Of a DNA stretch of 64,000 nt, positions 1 to 13,100 are shown in pieces. Below the pieces are notes generated by a model, which saw nothing but the letters and a program-made list of their open reading frames with translations, ran no database searches and was not told where the DNA came from. Each line of letters opens with the position of its first letter. Positions within the stretch are counted from its first letter, which is position 1. Source of the stretch: Rhabdophis nuchalis. Its lineage: Eukaryota > Chordata > Lepidosauria > Squamata > Natricidae. Position numbers and translations under genes: made by a program. Location: the NCBI GenBank assembly GCA_039707465.1, contig CM077645.1:141131503-141195502 (forward strand), written 5' to 3'.

Positions 1-218
1 GCGGAAGGAGCGGAGGTCCGTGATAGATCTAAGTTTGGGGGGAAGGTCGTTCCAGAGGGTCGGGCCCACCACAGAGAAAGCCCTTTCCCTGGGCCTGCCT
101 AGTGGATGGCACCCAGAGAAGTCCCTCTCTGTGGGAGCGAATCGGCCGAAGGGATGTATGGGGTAGGATGCGATCCCGCAGATAACTAGGTCCCATGCCA
201 TGGAGCGCTTTGAAGATG
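1..218 (-). mobile_element. L2-group LINE fragment, ORF2 C-terminus (outer element)
   Basis: Read on the minus strand this matches the C-terminal end of the L2-group frame at 40200-42458, including the stretch that translates like 'HREGL..VPS' and 'GPALWN'. It is cut by the window edge. It breaks off at 'gaagatg' and resumes at 1194, so an L2 inserted into it. Not an intact gene. Confidence 0.85.
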
Positions 219-1193
219 AATGAATGAATGAATGAATGAATGAATGAATGAATGAATGAATGAATGAATGAATGAATTTAATACTTATAAACCGCTCCCT
301 CTCCCCATGGGGACTCGGGGCGGTGCACAGGTAGAATAAAAACAATAAAAAATATACAAACAGTTCTAAAACCAAATTAAACTTAACCTGTGCTAAAATT
401 CCCATAAAACTAACTATGCTAAAAGCTACCCAATAAAAACCCCAAGGCAGGGAGACTATCCCAGGCCGGCCAGACAGAAAAAGTGAGTTTTTAATTTAAG
501 ACGGAAGGAGCGAAGGTCCGTGGTCATCCTAATATCGGGGGGAAGGTCGTTCCAGAGGGCCGGGCCCACCACAGAGAGAGCCCTTCCCCTGGGTGTCGCC
601 CACTGACAAAGTCTAGTGGACGGCACCCAGAGAAGTCCCTCTCTGTGGGAGCGAATCGGCCGTGAGGATGTATGAGGCAGGATCCGATCCCGCAGATAGC
701 TAGGTCCCAAGCCATGGAGCGCTTTAAAGATGATAATTAACACCTTGAAGAGGTAGCCAATGCAGCTCGCGCAAGAGCGGTGTTACATGGGTAGACCTTG
801 CGGTCCCCATAATTGCTCGCGCGGCTGCATTCTGGACTAGCTGAAGTCTCCGGGTGCACCTCAAGGGAAGCCCCATGTAGAGAGAGTTACAATAGTCCAG
901 TCAGGATGTCACGAGCGCATGAGTGACTGTGCGAAGGGCGTCCCGATCCAATAGGGGGCGCAATTGGCGAACCAGGCGAACCTGGTAAAACGCCCTCCTG
1001 GCCACGGCTGTCACTTGATCTTCCATGGACAGCCGGGCATCCAGGAGGACACCCAAATTGCGCGCCCCATCCACAGGGGCAAGATGTTCGCCCCCTATGG
1101 CCAGCGATGGAGTAAGCTGGTTGAATCGGGCAGCCGGAAACCACAGCCACTCGGTCTTGGTCGGGTTGAGCCTGAGTCCGTTACTTCCCATCC
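214..1193 (-). mobile_element. L2-group LINE inserted inside another L2
   Basis: Minus-strand L2 copy with its 3' tail, a (TGAA)n array, on the left. The 3' UTR carries the GC-rich block typical of these copies (about 285-330). The C-terminal frame is readable at 743-456 (minus). The reverse-transcriptase end is readable at about 1193-900, with 'NLGVLLD' and 'SKTEWL'-like motifs. It is 5' truncated near 1193. The pentamer AGATG occurs at both junctions (214-218 and 1194-1198) and may be a short TSD. The interrupted copy continues exactly where it left off. Confidence 0.8.
217..276. repeat. (TGAA)n microsatellite, L2 3' tail
   Basis: About 15 tandem TGAA units directly abut the 3' end of the minus-strand L2 copy, so the array is the LINE tail rather than an independent repeat. 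Confidence 0.95.
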
Positions 1194-1381
1194 AGATGGT
1201 AACCAGCACCTTGAAGCGCACCCGAAAGACCACAGGCAGCCAGCGCAGCTCGCGCAGGAGCGGTGTTACGTGGTAATACCTAGAGGTACCCAATATTGCC
1301 CGTGCGGCTGCATTCTGAACTAGCTGTAGTCTTCGGGTGCACCTCAAGGGGAGCCCCATGTAGAGAGTGTTACAGTAGTCC
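1194..1381 (-). mobile_element. L2-group LINE, continuation of the outer element
   Basis: Picks up the L2 sequence exactly where 1-218 stopped (the 'FRVRFKVL' region) and continues upstream to a 5' truncation near 1381, within the 'LDYCN.LYMGLP' motif. A minus-strand frame at 1395-901 runs from this piece into the inserted copy. It is therefore a chimera of two LINEs and not a gene. Confidence 0.8.
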
Positions 1382-1385
1382 AAAC

Positions 1386-2436
1386 AATTTGTCATAGGAG
1401 ATGGCCATTGACTGGATCACAAAGTAGTTTTCAAAATTCTTTTCAAAGAATTTTGGAAAAGGACGGTGATAAATTGTTCTATCTTTGATACCTGCCCCTT
1501 ATCCTTCATGACAAGTTCCCCTTTTCATTAAAATTCTAGGCAGGAAAATGGTCTCCAAAATAAGGATTAACAGCATGATTTCTGAAATTGATTGGATTGC
1601 TCTTTCGCAGCTTATCTATTGCAATCCCCAAATATAGACAAGAATTTTATTGCTGAAAGAATTCAAATACAATATTTGAACACTGGTGACAAAAAAAACT
1701 TAGCTGACCTTTCTGAAACCTATAGAATTTCAAACCACTCTTTGTATCATTTCTTCTATGCAAATCCTTAAAACAAATCTACCAAGTTCTTTTTTTCTGA
1801 TGCAGCTTTCTGCTGTAGGATATTTTTGATAGATTTAAAAAAAAAACTGTAGGGAAAATGCCAGATAAATCAGGGATATAAAAATTATCTTTTATTTAAA
1901 TGTGGAGGTGGTTGAGAAATTTAGCATTTTTTTAAAAAAATAGTATGTTATCTGCAGGGAGACTTTTTAACCCATGCGTGGTTTTTGGAATGACCATCAT
2001 TCTGTTCATATATTATACCTCCAGAGAATTCCATTTTAGCATTCCAAGTGCTGTCAGCTACTGACATTGCTCTCTAATGAAGTCAACTTCCCTTTGGGTG
2101 TCGGTGTGTTCAGCATGAAAGTTTGCATAAGAGAAGCCATATTGATTTCCCTATCAGTCACAACCCAGATAATGAAAGCGTGCAGGAAAGTCAGCCTAAC
2201 TACAATGATACATGTGCAGCTTTTGGTTCTGAAGATGTTTCCTAGATGAGGTAATGAGTTGCATGGAAATTATGCTGAATGCTCAGAGGGATTTACTAAT
2301 TAATTTATTTGGAGGAAAAGCTAAACATTAGCTAGACTTGACAAGAACTAGTGTTCTTCCCACCCATTAATTCATATTAGGAGGAAATTAGCATATCTAG
2401 TCTTGGAGAAATAGATGGTGGGTTGTTGTTTTTAAC
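1386..2436. other. AT-rich sequence, nothing recognised
   Basis: No repeat family or coding signal is visible. Only short A and T runs and one 60-codon frame that looks random. Confidence 0.6.
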
Positions 2437-2565
2437 AGATTAACAAGAGTTGGAAGGGACCTTGCAGGTCATCTTGTCCAACCCCCTGCCCAAGCAGGAG
2501 ATCTTACATTTACCTCTACCTAGGATTGAACTCACAACCTCCTGATTGTGAGACGAGATTTATTT
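2437..2565 (-). mobile_element. CR1-tailed tRNA-like SINE fragment
   Basis: On the minus strand a tRNA-like part with a B-box-like 'GAGTTCAATCC' (about 2523-2533) is followed by a CR1-type 3' end ('GGTTGGAC...GACCTGCAAGGTCCCTTCC'). The order head-then-CR1-tail suggests a SINE mobilised by a CR1 LINE. A bare CR1 fragment next to an unrelated tRNA-like piece is the alternative. Confidence 0.5.
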
Positions 2566-2640
2566 ATTTATTTATTTTTCACATTTCTGCACCTTTCATC
2601 TCTCTCAGAGAAAGCAATATAGTGGTTGCTATTATTATTA

Positions 2641-3419
2641 TCTATATAAATAAAAATGTAACTATGAGTTTGTTCAAAACAGATAATCTCCGAAAGTACT
2701 GCACCGATTGCTTCCAAATTTTCATACAACGTTCCTTACAAATACAGCACCAATGATATATATATATATAGATTGTATAGATGTCATACCTGTGCCAGGT
2801 ACACGCAATGGCAATGTAAAAATGTAGGTAGATGGATACAGAGAGAGCAGTGAGCCACAGGATGACATAATACAAAATGTCATAATACTCTGTCCATAAG
2901 ATTCAAGGAGAAATACAGTAGGTAGGTAGGCAACTATAGGGATAGAGAGAGGGAGGGAGAAATGCAGTAGGTAGGTAGGTAGGTAGGTAGAGGGATAGAG
3001 AGAGGGAGAAATACAGTAGGTAGGTAGGTAGGTAGGTAGGTAGGTAGGTAGGTAGGTAGGTAGGTAGGTAGAGGGATAAAAAGAGAGAGGGAGAAATACA
3101 GTAGGGGGATAGAGAGAGAGAAATACAGTAGAGGGATAGAGAGAGAGAAGCCAAGGGTGACGGAGGACATCGCCCATCCCTTCAGAATGGTACTCGCCTA
3201 TATCTCAGGACTGACTGACCCACGTTCAACTGTTGTTCACATGAAACCCTTCTCCACTTCAAAGTAGGTAGGTAGAGGGAGAGAGGGAGAGGTAGGTAGG
3301 TTGGGGGTTATACGGTGGTTGTGTGTACGTGTTTGTTTGTGTAGGTGTAGATCTACAGACAGATTGGTTGGCCCTTTAACCAGACTGGGCCACAGCAACG
3401 CATGACTGGAAATGTCTAG
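2641..3419 (+). mobile_element. Non-autonomous Helitron with internal microsatellite
   Basis: Starts with TC followed by the AT-rich 'TATATAAATAAAAATG' seen at Helitron 5' ends and ends with CTAG (3416-3419). The left flank ends in A and the right flank begins with T, matching insertion into an AT dinucleotide. A GC hairpin (TGGCCC 3369-3374 with GGGCCA 3387-3392) lies 23 bases before the end, as expected for a Helitron terminator. There is no Rep/helicase coding sequence. The middle is taken over by (GTAG)n and GA-rich repeats. Frames rich in YLPT residues are artefacts of those repeats. Confidence 0.75.
2917..3076. repeat. Interrupted (GTAG)n array with GA-rich spacers
   Basis: Runs of GTAG alternate with 'gagagggagaaatacag'-like spacers. 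The same compound pattern recurs at 54480-54665. Confidence 0.9.
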
Positions 3420-3639
3420 TTATAAATACAATAATGTGAAATCACACCTGCTAGTTCTTTAGCTAGTATTGTGTTCAAGACAGTCTTCCAAAAATCATCC
3501 TGGATCATTCCTAAGAGTCACCAATCAAATCCAGGAAAAAGCACTGTCTGAGAACCAGTTTTGGCAGCAAGATCACCATTTCATTAGCAAGAGAGAGAAA
3601 AAAAGCCTCTTTCCATTTAGTAGCCATCTTGGGCAGAAG

Positions 3640-5395
3640 CCCCAATTCTTTGTCCTCCATTATCCCCTCATATTGTCATATCTGTTAATCAACACTTTCT
3701 TCTTTTCACCCTCAAAAACATCTGGTGTTTTATGAGCCAAGACTTTATCAGTCTATATTTGATAATCTCACAACATTTTAACCTGCTGATTTTTATTACT
3801 TTTTTTCAATCCTATGTTTCCACCAATTTTTTTTTTACTGGTACATGGACATTTTTACGGGAGTTCCAATCATTTTGATGAATGAGTTGTGTCATTATTT
3901 ATTTTCATTTTGTACAATCTACTTGATCTTTGCACAATCTGAACTTAGAATCACGTAATGATTTTTTTTTTCAATTCTGTCATTGCATTAGTTCAAACAG
4001 CTTGCTCATGAGCAGTGAAAAGCAAGCCTTCAGTTTCTTTTTTTTAAATGTTCTGTCGTAAACCATTGCCAGGTTTTATGTTTGTCTACTTTCCCCTCAA
4101 TCCTTTACAGAAATTGACCATGAAATTCTTTTCCTGGCCAGCATTCTGTTCTCATTTTTTATTATACAAGTTTGATATTCATGTTTTGTTTCCTATCCCT
4201 TAAGTAAATTTCAATGTTTAACTTGTGTTGAAGCTTGTTCTTGACTGTCTTTTACATAATCAGCCAATACATGTTTTTCTTCTTCAATAGTTTGACATGG
4301 AATAAACCTCTTCCTCAATTTCTGCAGGAAAAAAATACAATTTATAAATTTCACTACTGGAATATAATGCATAGTAAATAATCATTAGCTGTCTTATTTT
4401 TTGGTCCAAATTGTTCATTTCAGCTTGTATCTAGTTAATAATTCCAGCAGTGTGTTGTGTCATGAGTATGCCCCAAATATGGAAGGCTTTAATTAATTTA
4501 TTTGTTTATTTAATTTTATTTTTATACCGTGCCTATCTTCCCGAAGCGACTCAGGACGGTGCACAGGAGGTTAAAAAGCGAAAATACAAACAGATAAGTA
4601 AAAAGCAAACATATAATAAATAAGACTACGAACAATAAAATCTGATTAAATTAAAGTGTCCTGTGCTAAAAAGTCCCTAAAAATTACCCGCAAATTAAAA
4701 TCAATTTAGGACAATTTAAGACTCAGTCTGTGGAGGTACTCTCGGGGGCTAGGCTAGGCTGGCTATGTGAAAGAAATAGGTCTTCAAATGTTGGCGGAAG
4801 AGGCGGAGGTCCGTGGTGGTCCAGAGTTTGGGGGGTAGGTCATTCCAGAGGGCTGGGCCCGCCACAGAGAAGGCCTTTCCCCTTGGGGTCGCCAACCGGC
4901 ATTGCCCGGCAGACGGCACCCGGAGAAGTCCCTCTCTATGTAAGCGAATCGGCCGAATGGATGTATGATGTTTATGATGTTTCTACCACTCAATTTCTCC
5001 TTTAATTCTTTTCTCACATGTGGAGGTATTTTTACTAATCACATTTTTAATTTGCCCACACTTGTTATTCAACTGTAAATTCCAAGATAATTATAAACTT
5101 CATCTGATGGCTTATCATGGTTTGGCTGTTCAGCATTTGTGCAACATTAACATTAGTGGTTTTAATTTAGTTTATTGCTACAACGGCATATTTCTCTAGG
5201 CAAAATTCCATGGCTATATCTGTGCTAAAAATCTTGAGTTTTTGTCAATGACCACAGCCCAGCTTCATATATCTGTAAATGTGAATAGGCTTTTGATTGT
5301 ACTGGTACAACTTTTGTCTTTATTTTATTAATTCCTCCTACAGATAATGCTGCACAAAAAGGAGGTATCACCCTATATTTATAGTAAAATTGTTG
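3640..5395 (-). pseudogene. Decayed R4/Dong-like LINE, ORF C-terminal half
   Basis: On the minus strand, in pieces with frameshifts and stops, the translation reads 'EFCLEKYAVVAIN' (about 5190), 'KTWQWF' and 'ETEGLLFTAHEQAV' (about 4075-4000), 'RDSKFRLCKDQ' (about 3950) and 'TDKVLAHKTPDVF' (about 3740-3710). These are landmarks of the reverse-transcriptase C-terminus and cysteine region of vertebrate R4/Dong-type LINEs, in the right order. It is split by the L2 fragment at 4487-4967. Heavily mutated and inactive. The family name is from recalled motif patterns. Confidence 0.6.
4487..4967 (-). mobile_element. L2-group LINE 3' fragment
   Basis: An AT-rich (ATTT-type) tail at the left is followed on the minus strand by the L2 3' UTR block and the C-terminal ORF2 part up to about 4967. 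It interrupts the R4-like LINE. Confidence 0.85.
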
Positions 5396-5910
5396 ACAAT
5401 GAAATTAAAAGAAATTAGCAGAATTTCCCCTTTCATTGCCATGGGAATTGAAAAATTATTGCAAAACTCTCTAGTTGTTGTTTGTTTCACACACTTTCCA
5501 TGGCATTCTTATTTGTATGCTTGTCTCTCTTTGTCACCTTCTTTCCTTATGAAACATCTTGTGGTTATACCTCCATGTAGAAGTATGCATCCAGTCCTAT
5601 GAGGATCAGTAATGAGAGAGGATTGTCTCAAACTGGCTTATCCATACAGAAAGTTTGGTGAATTTGTGCCAGCCTAGATTTTGTTGAAAAATAAAACTCA
5701 GGACACCTAAATCATCTGTCTAATGAGGAAGGATGGAATTCAGAGAACTGAACTTCTAATACTTCTTGAGGCTGGAAGGCGTCCTACCCTATATATTAAT
5801 ATAACATGACATTGTAGATCAGATGCTGTTCTAAAATATTTAAATGAAAACTATGTATTTATTTAAGGAAAAAATGTGATTACACGGTTTATAAATATGC
5901 TTGGACAGTT

Positions 5911-6111
5911 AGCAATAGCAATAGCACTTAGACTTACAGTCCTTTACAGCCTTCCCTAAACAGTTTATAGCACCAGCATATTGCCCCCAACAATCTGGGT
6001 CCTCATTTTACGCACCTTGGAAGGATGGAAGGCTTGAGCCTGGTGAGATTTAACTACCAAATTCCAGGCAGCAGAAGTACTGCACTCTAACCACTGCACC
6101 ACCTTGGCTCA
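5911..6111 (-). mobile_element. tRNA-derived squamate SINE
   Basis: On the minus strand it opens with 'GAGCCAAGGTGGTGCAGTGG' followed by 'TTAGAGTGCAG', an A-box-like tRNA head. It continues through 'CCAGATTGTTGGGGGCAATA' to a tail of GCTATT units. A second copy lies at 46087-46262. Confidence 0.7.
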
Positions 6112-7526
6112 ATTGATTTATTAAAAAGAGTTAGCGACTAGAACAGGTGAGAGGGGGGACAGGTAAAATAATTAAATAAATAAACCAATAAAGCTAATGG
6201 TACTGAATGTAGCTTCCTAAAGCTGTGTCTATCCACCTTTAGGAACAAGTTCAATTGTATGCAGAATGCATATAGTAACGCAGTAAAGAAACAGCCTTCT
6301 TCTGATCTTAATGTGTGCTTTGATTATTCTAAACTCTCGAGGTCATCTGGCAAATTGTGTTTAGTTATGGGACCTCTAGGAAGATTAAAGTCTCTCAGCT
6401 AATATTCCTTTCTGTCAATCTGAAAAAGAAAAGACTGATGCTGCACATCTTACCTGACCTTGTAGACAGGTGATGTTTCAACTTACAGCAAGTGTCCCAG
6501 AACTTCCATGTCTCATCTGAAATGAACTGCTCCTATGTGTATGCTATGTCAGGGTTACAAGCTTTATGGTGGTTTCTTTCTTTGGTGATGAATGGACCTT
6601 GAAGCATGATGTATGAATTGCAGATTATTTCTTCAATCAAGGAAAACTTGATTAGGGAAGTGAAAATAGATTAGAAAAGTCAAGGATTTTTAGTTACTTC
6701 AGTGAAAGTTCTGTAGGTTTTGTTTTATTTTTATATTCATAAGCCCATAGTACAAAGAGATTAAAATAAAATTTCTTGTCATATAAAAATGCAAGGCTGA
6801 ATCAGAATGCAATACATTTTCATCCTGAATTGCCATGGATTCTAATTTAACATGCTATGAAAAGCATAGTAATGTTGGAACTGACAATGGAAAATAATTT
6901 ATCTAAAGACCAAATGGTTCCTCTAGCTCTCATTAACTTCTAGCAGATCTCAGATGCTCTGTACATAAGCCACCTTTTTACAAACACGGTAGCATAATGC
7001 CCTGTTTTACTATTTATTCTTCCAGAATTTTGTTTTCTTTTTAAATAAAAGTATAAACAGTGTGATTACTGTAATTGATGTGCACCCAAAAGCCAAGTGA
7101 GATTGCTGCTAAATGACACCATTTGAAAACATTTTCCTTTGTTTTCATTTTAAATACCAGTTACCTTAAGTAGGTTACTAGGATGTTAGACTTCATAGCC
7201 CAGTGTGGAGGAAAAAGATGGTATAAGCATCTCTAGCTGACACAGTAAAAAAACAACCCCTAATCTGAAATGTTTGGCCCATTCTGCCAAGGAATCAAAG
7301 CTATATATCTGGAACAATCCCTCTCAGAAAAAAAACACAAACATTTTTGTATATTTTTAAAGGGTAACTTCCATTCCCCCCCCCCCCAAATGTATAACAT
7401 GGTATCCCAAAACAATTGAAATTCATTGGGTATCATAATTAATTGAAATCATAATTAATCCACGCTTTGAGTGGAATTTGTACTGGATTGGAAATATCAA
7501 AATTCCATCTGTCAGAATGCTTACAT
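6112..7526. other. AT-rich sequence, nothing recognised
   Basis: No recognisable element. A C-run of 13 lies at about 7376-7388. No frame looks protein-coding. Confidence 0.6.
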
Positions 7527-7897
7527 CAGTGATGGCAAACCTATGGCACGGGTGCCACAGGTGGCACATGGAACCATTTATATGGGCACGCGAGGCATTG
7601 CCCTGTCAGCTCCAGCACGCATGTGTGCGCTGGCCAGCTGATTTAGGCCTTCTTTTGAGGCCATTTTTCATCCTCTGGAGGCTTTAGGAAAGCTCCTGAA
7701 GTCTCTGGAGGTGGGGGGAGGCTGCTTTCACCCTCCCCAGGCTCCTAGAAAGCCTCTGGAGCCTGGGGACGGCAAAAATAGCATGCCAAAAGCAGGGGGT
7801 CACAAACAAAGCATTATGGGTGTGGCACACCCAAACACGACCCCCCTGCACTCCCCCCACTTTTGGCACACGAGCCAAAAAAGGTTAGCCATCACTG
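7527..7897. mobile_element. Non-autonomous hAT element
   Basis: Termini CAGTGATGGC and GCCATCACTG form inverted repeats. The 8-bp TSD is GCTTACAT (7519-7526) and GCTTATAT (7898-7905), 7 of 8 identical. The 371-bp interior is GC-richer than its surroundings and has no transposase. The element at 56892-57221 has the same termini. Confidence 0.85.
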
Positions 7898-8565
7898 GCT
7901 TATATGATCATATTCCAACTCTAAACAAGCCACAACTAAGTTGAACACTGATTTTTAAGATTTAAAAACTAATCTTGAAATGGGGATACTGACAATAGAC
8001 CCTAAACTAACAAAAAAAATATGATTAAATGCGTCTTCCGCATCATTTTTATTACATCCATGATATTAACCATCCAATTTTTAAGGTATTCAAGACTTCT
8101 AAACCATACGGATTGAGGCTAATGGCAATTAGGATGAATGGATAATATGTCTGGAAGGCACACATTTATTTAACCACGTGGGAACATAATATACCATGTG
8201 AATTGCTAGTTTCCTACTACTGCATTCAGCATAATAGATGTTGGTATAAACATGGGTGCTATTAGAAAAACAAGATGCTGTATATGTCTCCAAATAATTG
8301 GCATGCAAAGCTCTCACGTTCTCACTTTGAAGGAGATTAGAGAGGTTTCCTACTGTTCTTCAAATATAATATAACTTTCACCCAGTAAGTCTTTTCTTAT
8401 AAAAAGCCATGGAAAAGGAACACGTTTATTGGCTTAAATTGTTATATATAGCTGTGGTCATCATAGGGCCTTTTGTTTATTTTCTTCTTTCTTCCTCCAC
8501 TCTCAATGTTTTTTCATTTGTTGTTGAAGATAATAAGAATCCAAGCCAGTTTCAATCATACAATG

Positions 8566-8803
8566 CAGGAGTGGGTTGCTGCCGGCATTACTGCTGGTTC
8601 AGTGTGTGTTCACAGTTGCCAAAAAATAGACCTGCACATGTGTAGAACATTAAAAAAAAAAGTGGGGGGAAACATGCCGTCCTGATCAGGGAACCAGTCT
8701 GGAGGTGAGGCAGACCTGGGTTGTTGCTGGTTCCGGAGACCCAGGTAGGAAAACCACTACTGGTTCAACCAAACCAGTCCAAACTAATAGGAACCCACCT
8801 CTG
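8566..8803. mobile_element. hAT MITE, CAGGAGTGGG family
   Basis: Begins CAGGAGTGGG and ends CCCACCTCTG. Perfect 8-bp TSD ATACAATG at 8558-8565 and 8804-8811. 238 bp, non-coding. Related copies lie at 20941, 24769 and probably 11417 and 51470. Confidence 0.85.
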
Positions 8804-11163
<2,360 letters not shown>

Positions 11164-11275
11164 TCTACACATATACTATACTATACTATACTATACTATA
11201 CTATACTATACTATACTATACTATACTATACTATACTATACTATACTATACTATACTATACTATACTATACTACA
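11164..11275. repeat. (ACTAT)n pentanucleotide array
   Basis: About 22 near-perfect ACTAT units. The frame reading repeated ILYYT residues is an artefact. Confidence 0.97.
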
Positions 11276-11279
11276 CATA

Positions 11280-11346
11280 ATACATACATACATACGTACG
11301 TACGTACGTACGTACGTACGTACGTACGTACATACATACATACATA
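11280..11346. repeat. (ACAT)n/(ACGT)n compound array
   Basis: CATA units pass into CGTA units and back to CATA, immediately after the pentanucleotide array. Confidence 0.95.
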
Positions 11347-11416
11347 TGTACATTTGCACTTGTTGGGAACATACTAAAGCAGCTATGGTCTGTCTAGGTA
11401 TATTCTACATGTGCAC

Positions 11417-11666
11417 CAGTGGTGGGTTTCAATTTTGTTTACTACCGATTCACCCATGCATGTGTGCGCTTGCATGCAATGCTTCTACACATGCAAAATC
11501 CCCATTCCCTCCCCACTCCTGGGGAAAGGATATTGCAAAATCTCCATTCCTATCCCATTCTGGGGACAGCCAGAGATGGTATTTGCTGTTTCTCCAAACT
11601 ACTTAAATTTTTCACTACCGGTTTTCCAGAACCTGTCAGAACCTGCTGAATTTCACCCCCGGTCCT
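11417..11666. mobile_element. hAT MITE-like element, degenerate
   Basis: Begins CAGTGGTGGGTTTCAA and ends in a sequence like the inverse ('TGAATTTCACCCCC'). No convincing TSD. Assigned by similarity to the family at 8566 and 24769. Confidence 0.5.
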
Positions 11667-11669
11667 GGG

Positions 11670-12104
11670 TAAAGATACCTTTGGTTTCAGCTATTTCTGG
11701 CAGATGTTCAATATGTTTCCAACATGCACTATGAATATGGATACCCATATTTATTTATTTATTATTTATTCTATTTGTAACCACCCATCTCAGGCAAGTC
11801 TCTGGCTAGTGAGCAATGAGAAAAGCAATTTAAACCAAATACAAACAAGATATAGTTCCTATCTCTATCTACATCATTCAACCAAACTCCAGATCATTCA
11901 ACTATATGCATGCTTATAAACAATTTCCTTCAGATTCATCTTCCTTTATCCTGAAGGCACCTGTGCATAACATTTCCTAATACGGCTCTTTTAATGTCAT
12001 CTGAGAGATGACAGGTGCATCATAAAGTCTAAAAAAATGAATTGTTTAAAATATATATTATTCTTTACAGTTTGCATATTGGTTAAGGAAGCAAGGAATA
12101 GCGA
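11670..12104. other. Unrecognised AT-rich sequence
   Basis: No element or gene identified. A short (ATTT)n run lies near 11750. Confidence 0.5.
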
Positions 12105-12236
12105 GTTTAGTTTAGTGGTTAAAGCAACAGGCTAAAAAGTGAGTGCTAATCCTGCCTTAGACATAAAGCCAACTGGGGGAACTTAGGCCAGTCACTGTAT
12201 CTCAGCCCTAGGAAGCAGGCAATGACAAAACACATG
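12105..12236 (+). mobile_element. tRNA-derived SINE with MIR-like core
   Basis: Opens with an A-box-like 'GTTTAGTGGTTAAAGCA', continues 'TAATCCTGCCTTAG', and has a core like the CORE-SINE motif ('GGCCAGTCACTGTATCTC'). It ends against the CR1 tail at 12237. A related piece lies at 29605-29760. Confidence 0.55.
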
Positions 12237-13100
12237 TTAAAATACAATACAATACAATAGCAGAGTTGGAAGGGACCTTGTAGGTCTTCTAGTCCAACCC
12301 CCTGCGTGGGCAGGAACCTTATACCATTTCAGACAAATGGCTATCTAACATCTTCTTAAAGACTTCCAGGGTTGGGGCATTCACAACTTCTGGAGGCAAG
12401 CTGTTCCAGAGGTTAATTGTTCTAATTGTCAGGAAATTTCTCCTTAGTTCTAAGTTGCTTCTCTCCTTGATTAGTTTCCACCCATTGCTTCTTGTCCTGC
12501 TCCCAGGTGCCTTGGAGAATAGTTTGACTCCCTCTTCTTTGTGGCACCCTCTGAGATATTGGAACACTGCTATCATGTCTCCCCTGGTCCTTCTCTTCAT
12601 CAAACTAGACATACCCAGCTCCTGCAACCGTTCTTCATATGTTTTAGTCTCCAGTCCCCTAATCATCTTGGTTGCTCTTCTCTGCACTCTTTCCAGAGTC
12701 TCCACGTCTTTTCTACATCATGGCGACCAAAACTGTATGCAGTATTCCAAGTGTGGCCTTACCAAGGCACTATACAGTGGCATTAACACTTCACGTGATC
12801 TAGATTCTATCCCTCTGTTTATGCAGCCTAGAACTGTGTTGGCTTTTTTGGCAGCTGCTGCACACTGCTGGCTCATATTTAAATGGTTGTCCACTAGGAT
12901 TCCAAGATCCCTCTCACAGTTGCTACTATTGAGCAAGGTACCACCTATACTGTACCTGTGCATTTTGTTTTTCTTGCCTAAATGTAGAACCTTACTTTTT
13001 TCACAATTGAATTTCATTTTATTAGATAGTGCCCAATGTTCAAGTTTGTCAAGATCCTTCTGTATCTTAAGCCTATCTTCTAAAATGTGCCAAGAAAACT
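12237..13100 (-). pseudogene. CR1 LINE, 5'-truncated, frameshifted reverse transcriptase
   Basis: Minus strand. The frame from 13110 to 12718 reads 'DLDKLEHWALSN', 'GRDLGI'-like motifs and 'RPHLEYCIQFWSP', the C-terminal end of the CR1 reverse transcriptase. A one-frame break near 12710 is followed by 12705-12319, with 'LERVQRRATKMIRGLE', 'AVFQYLRG' and 'WNSLPPEVV', ending in a stop. The 3' UTR shows the CR1 signature 'GGTTGGACTAGAAGACC', then a (GTATT)n tail. It is 5' truncated near 13100 and inactive. Confidence 0.9.

Noticed and set aside
901..1395. 164-codon minus frame as a single gene
   Set aside because: It crosses the junction between two nested L2 copies, so the protein is chimeric.
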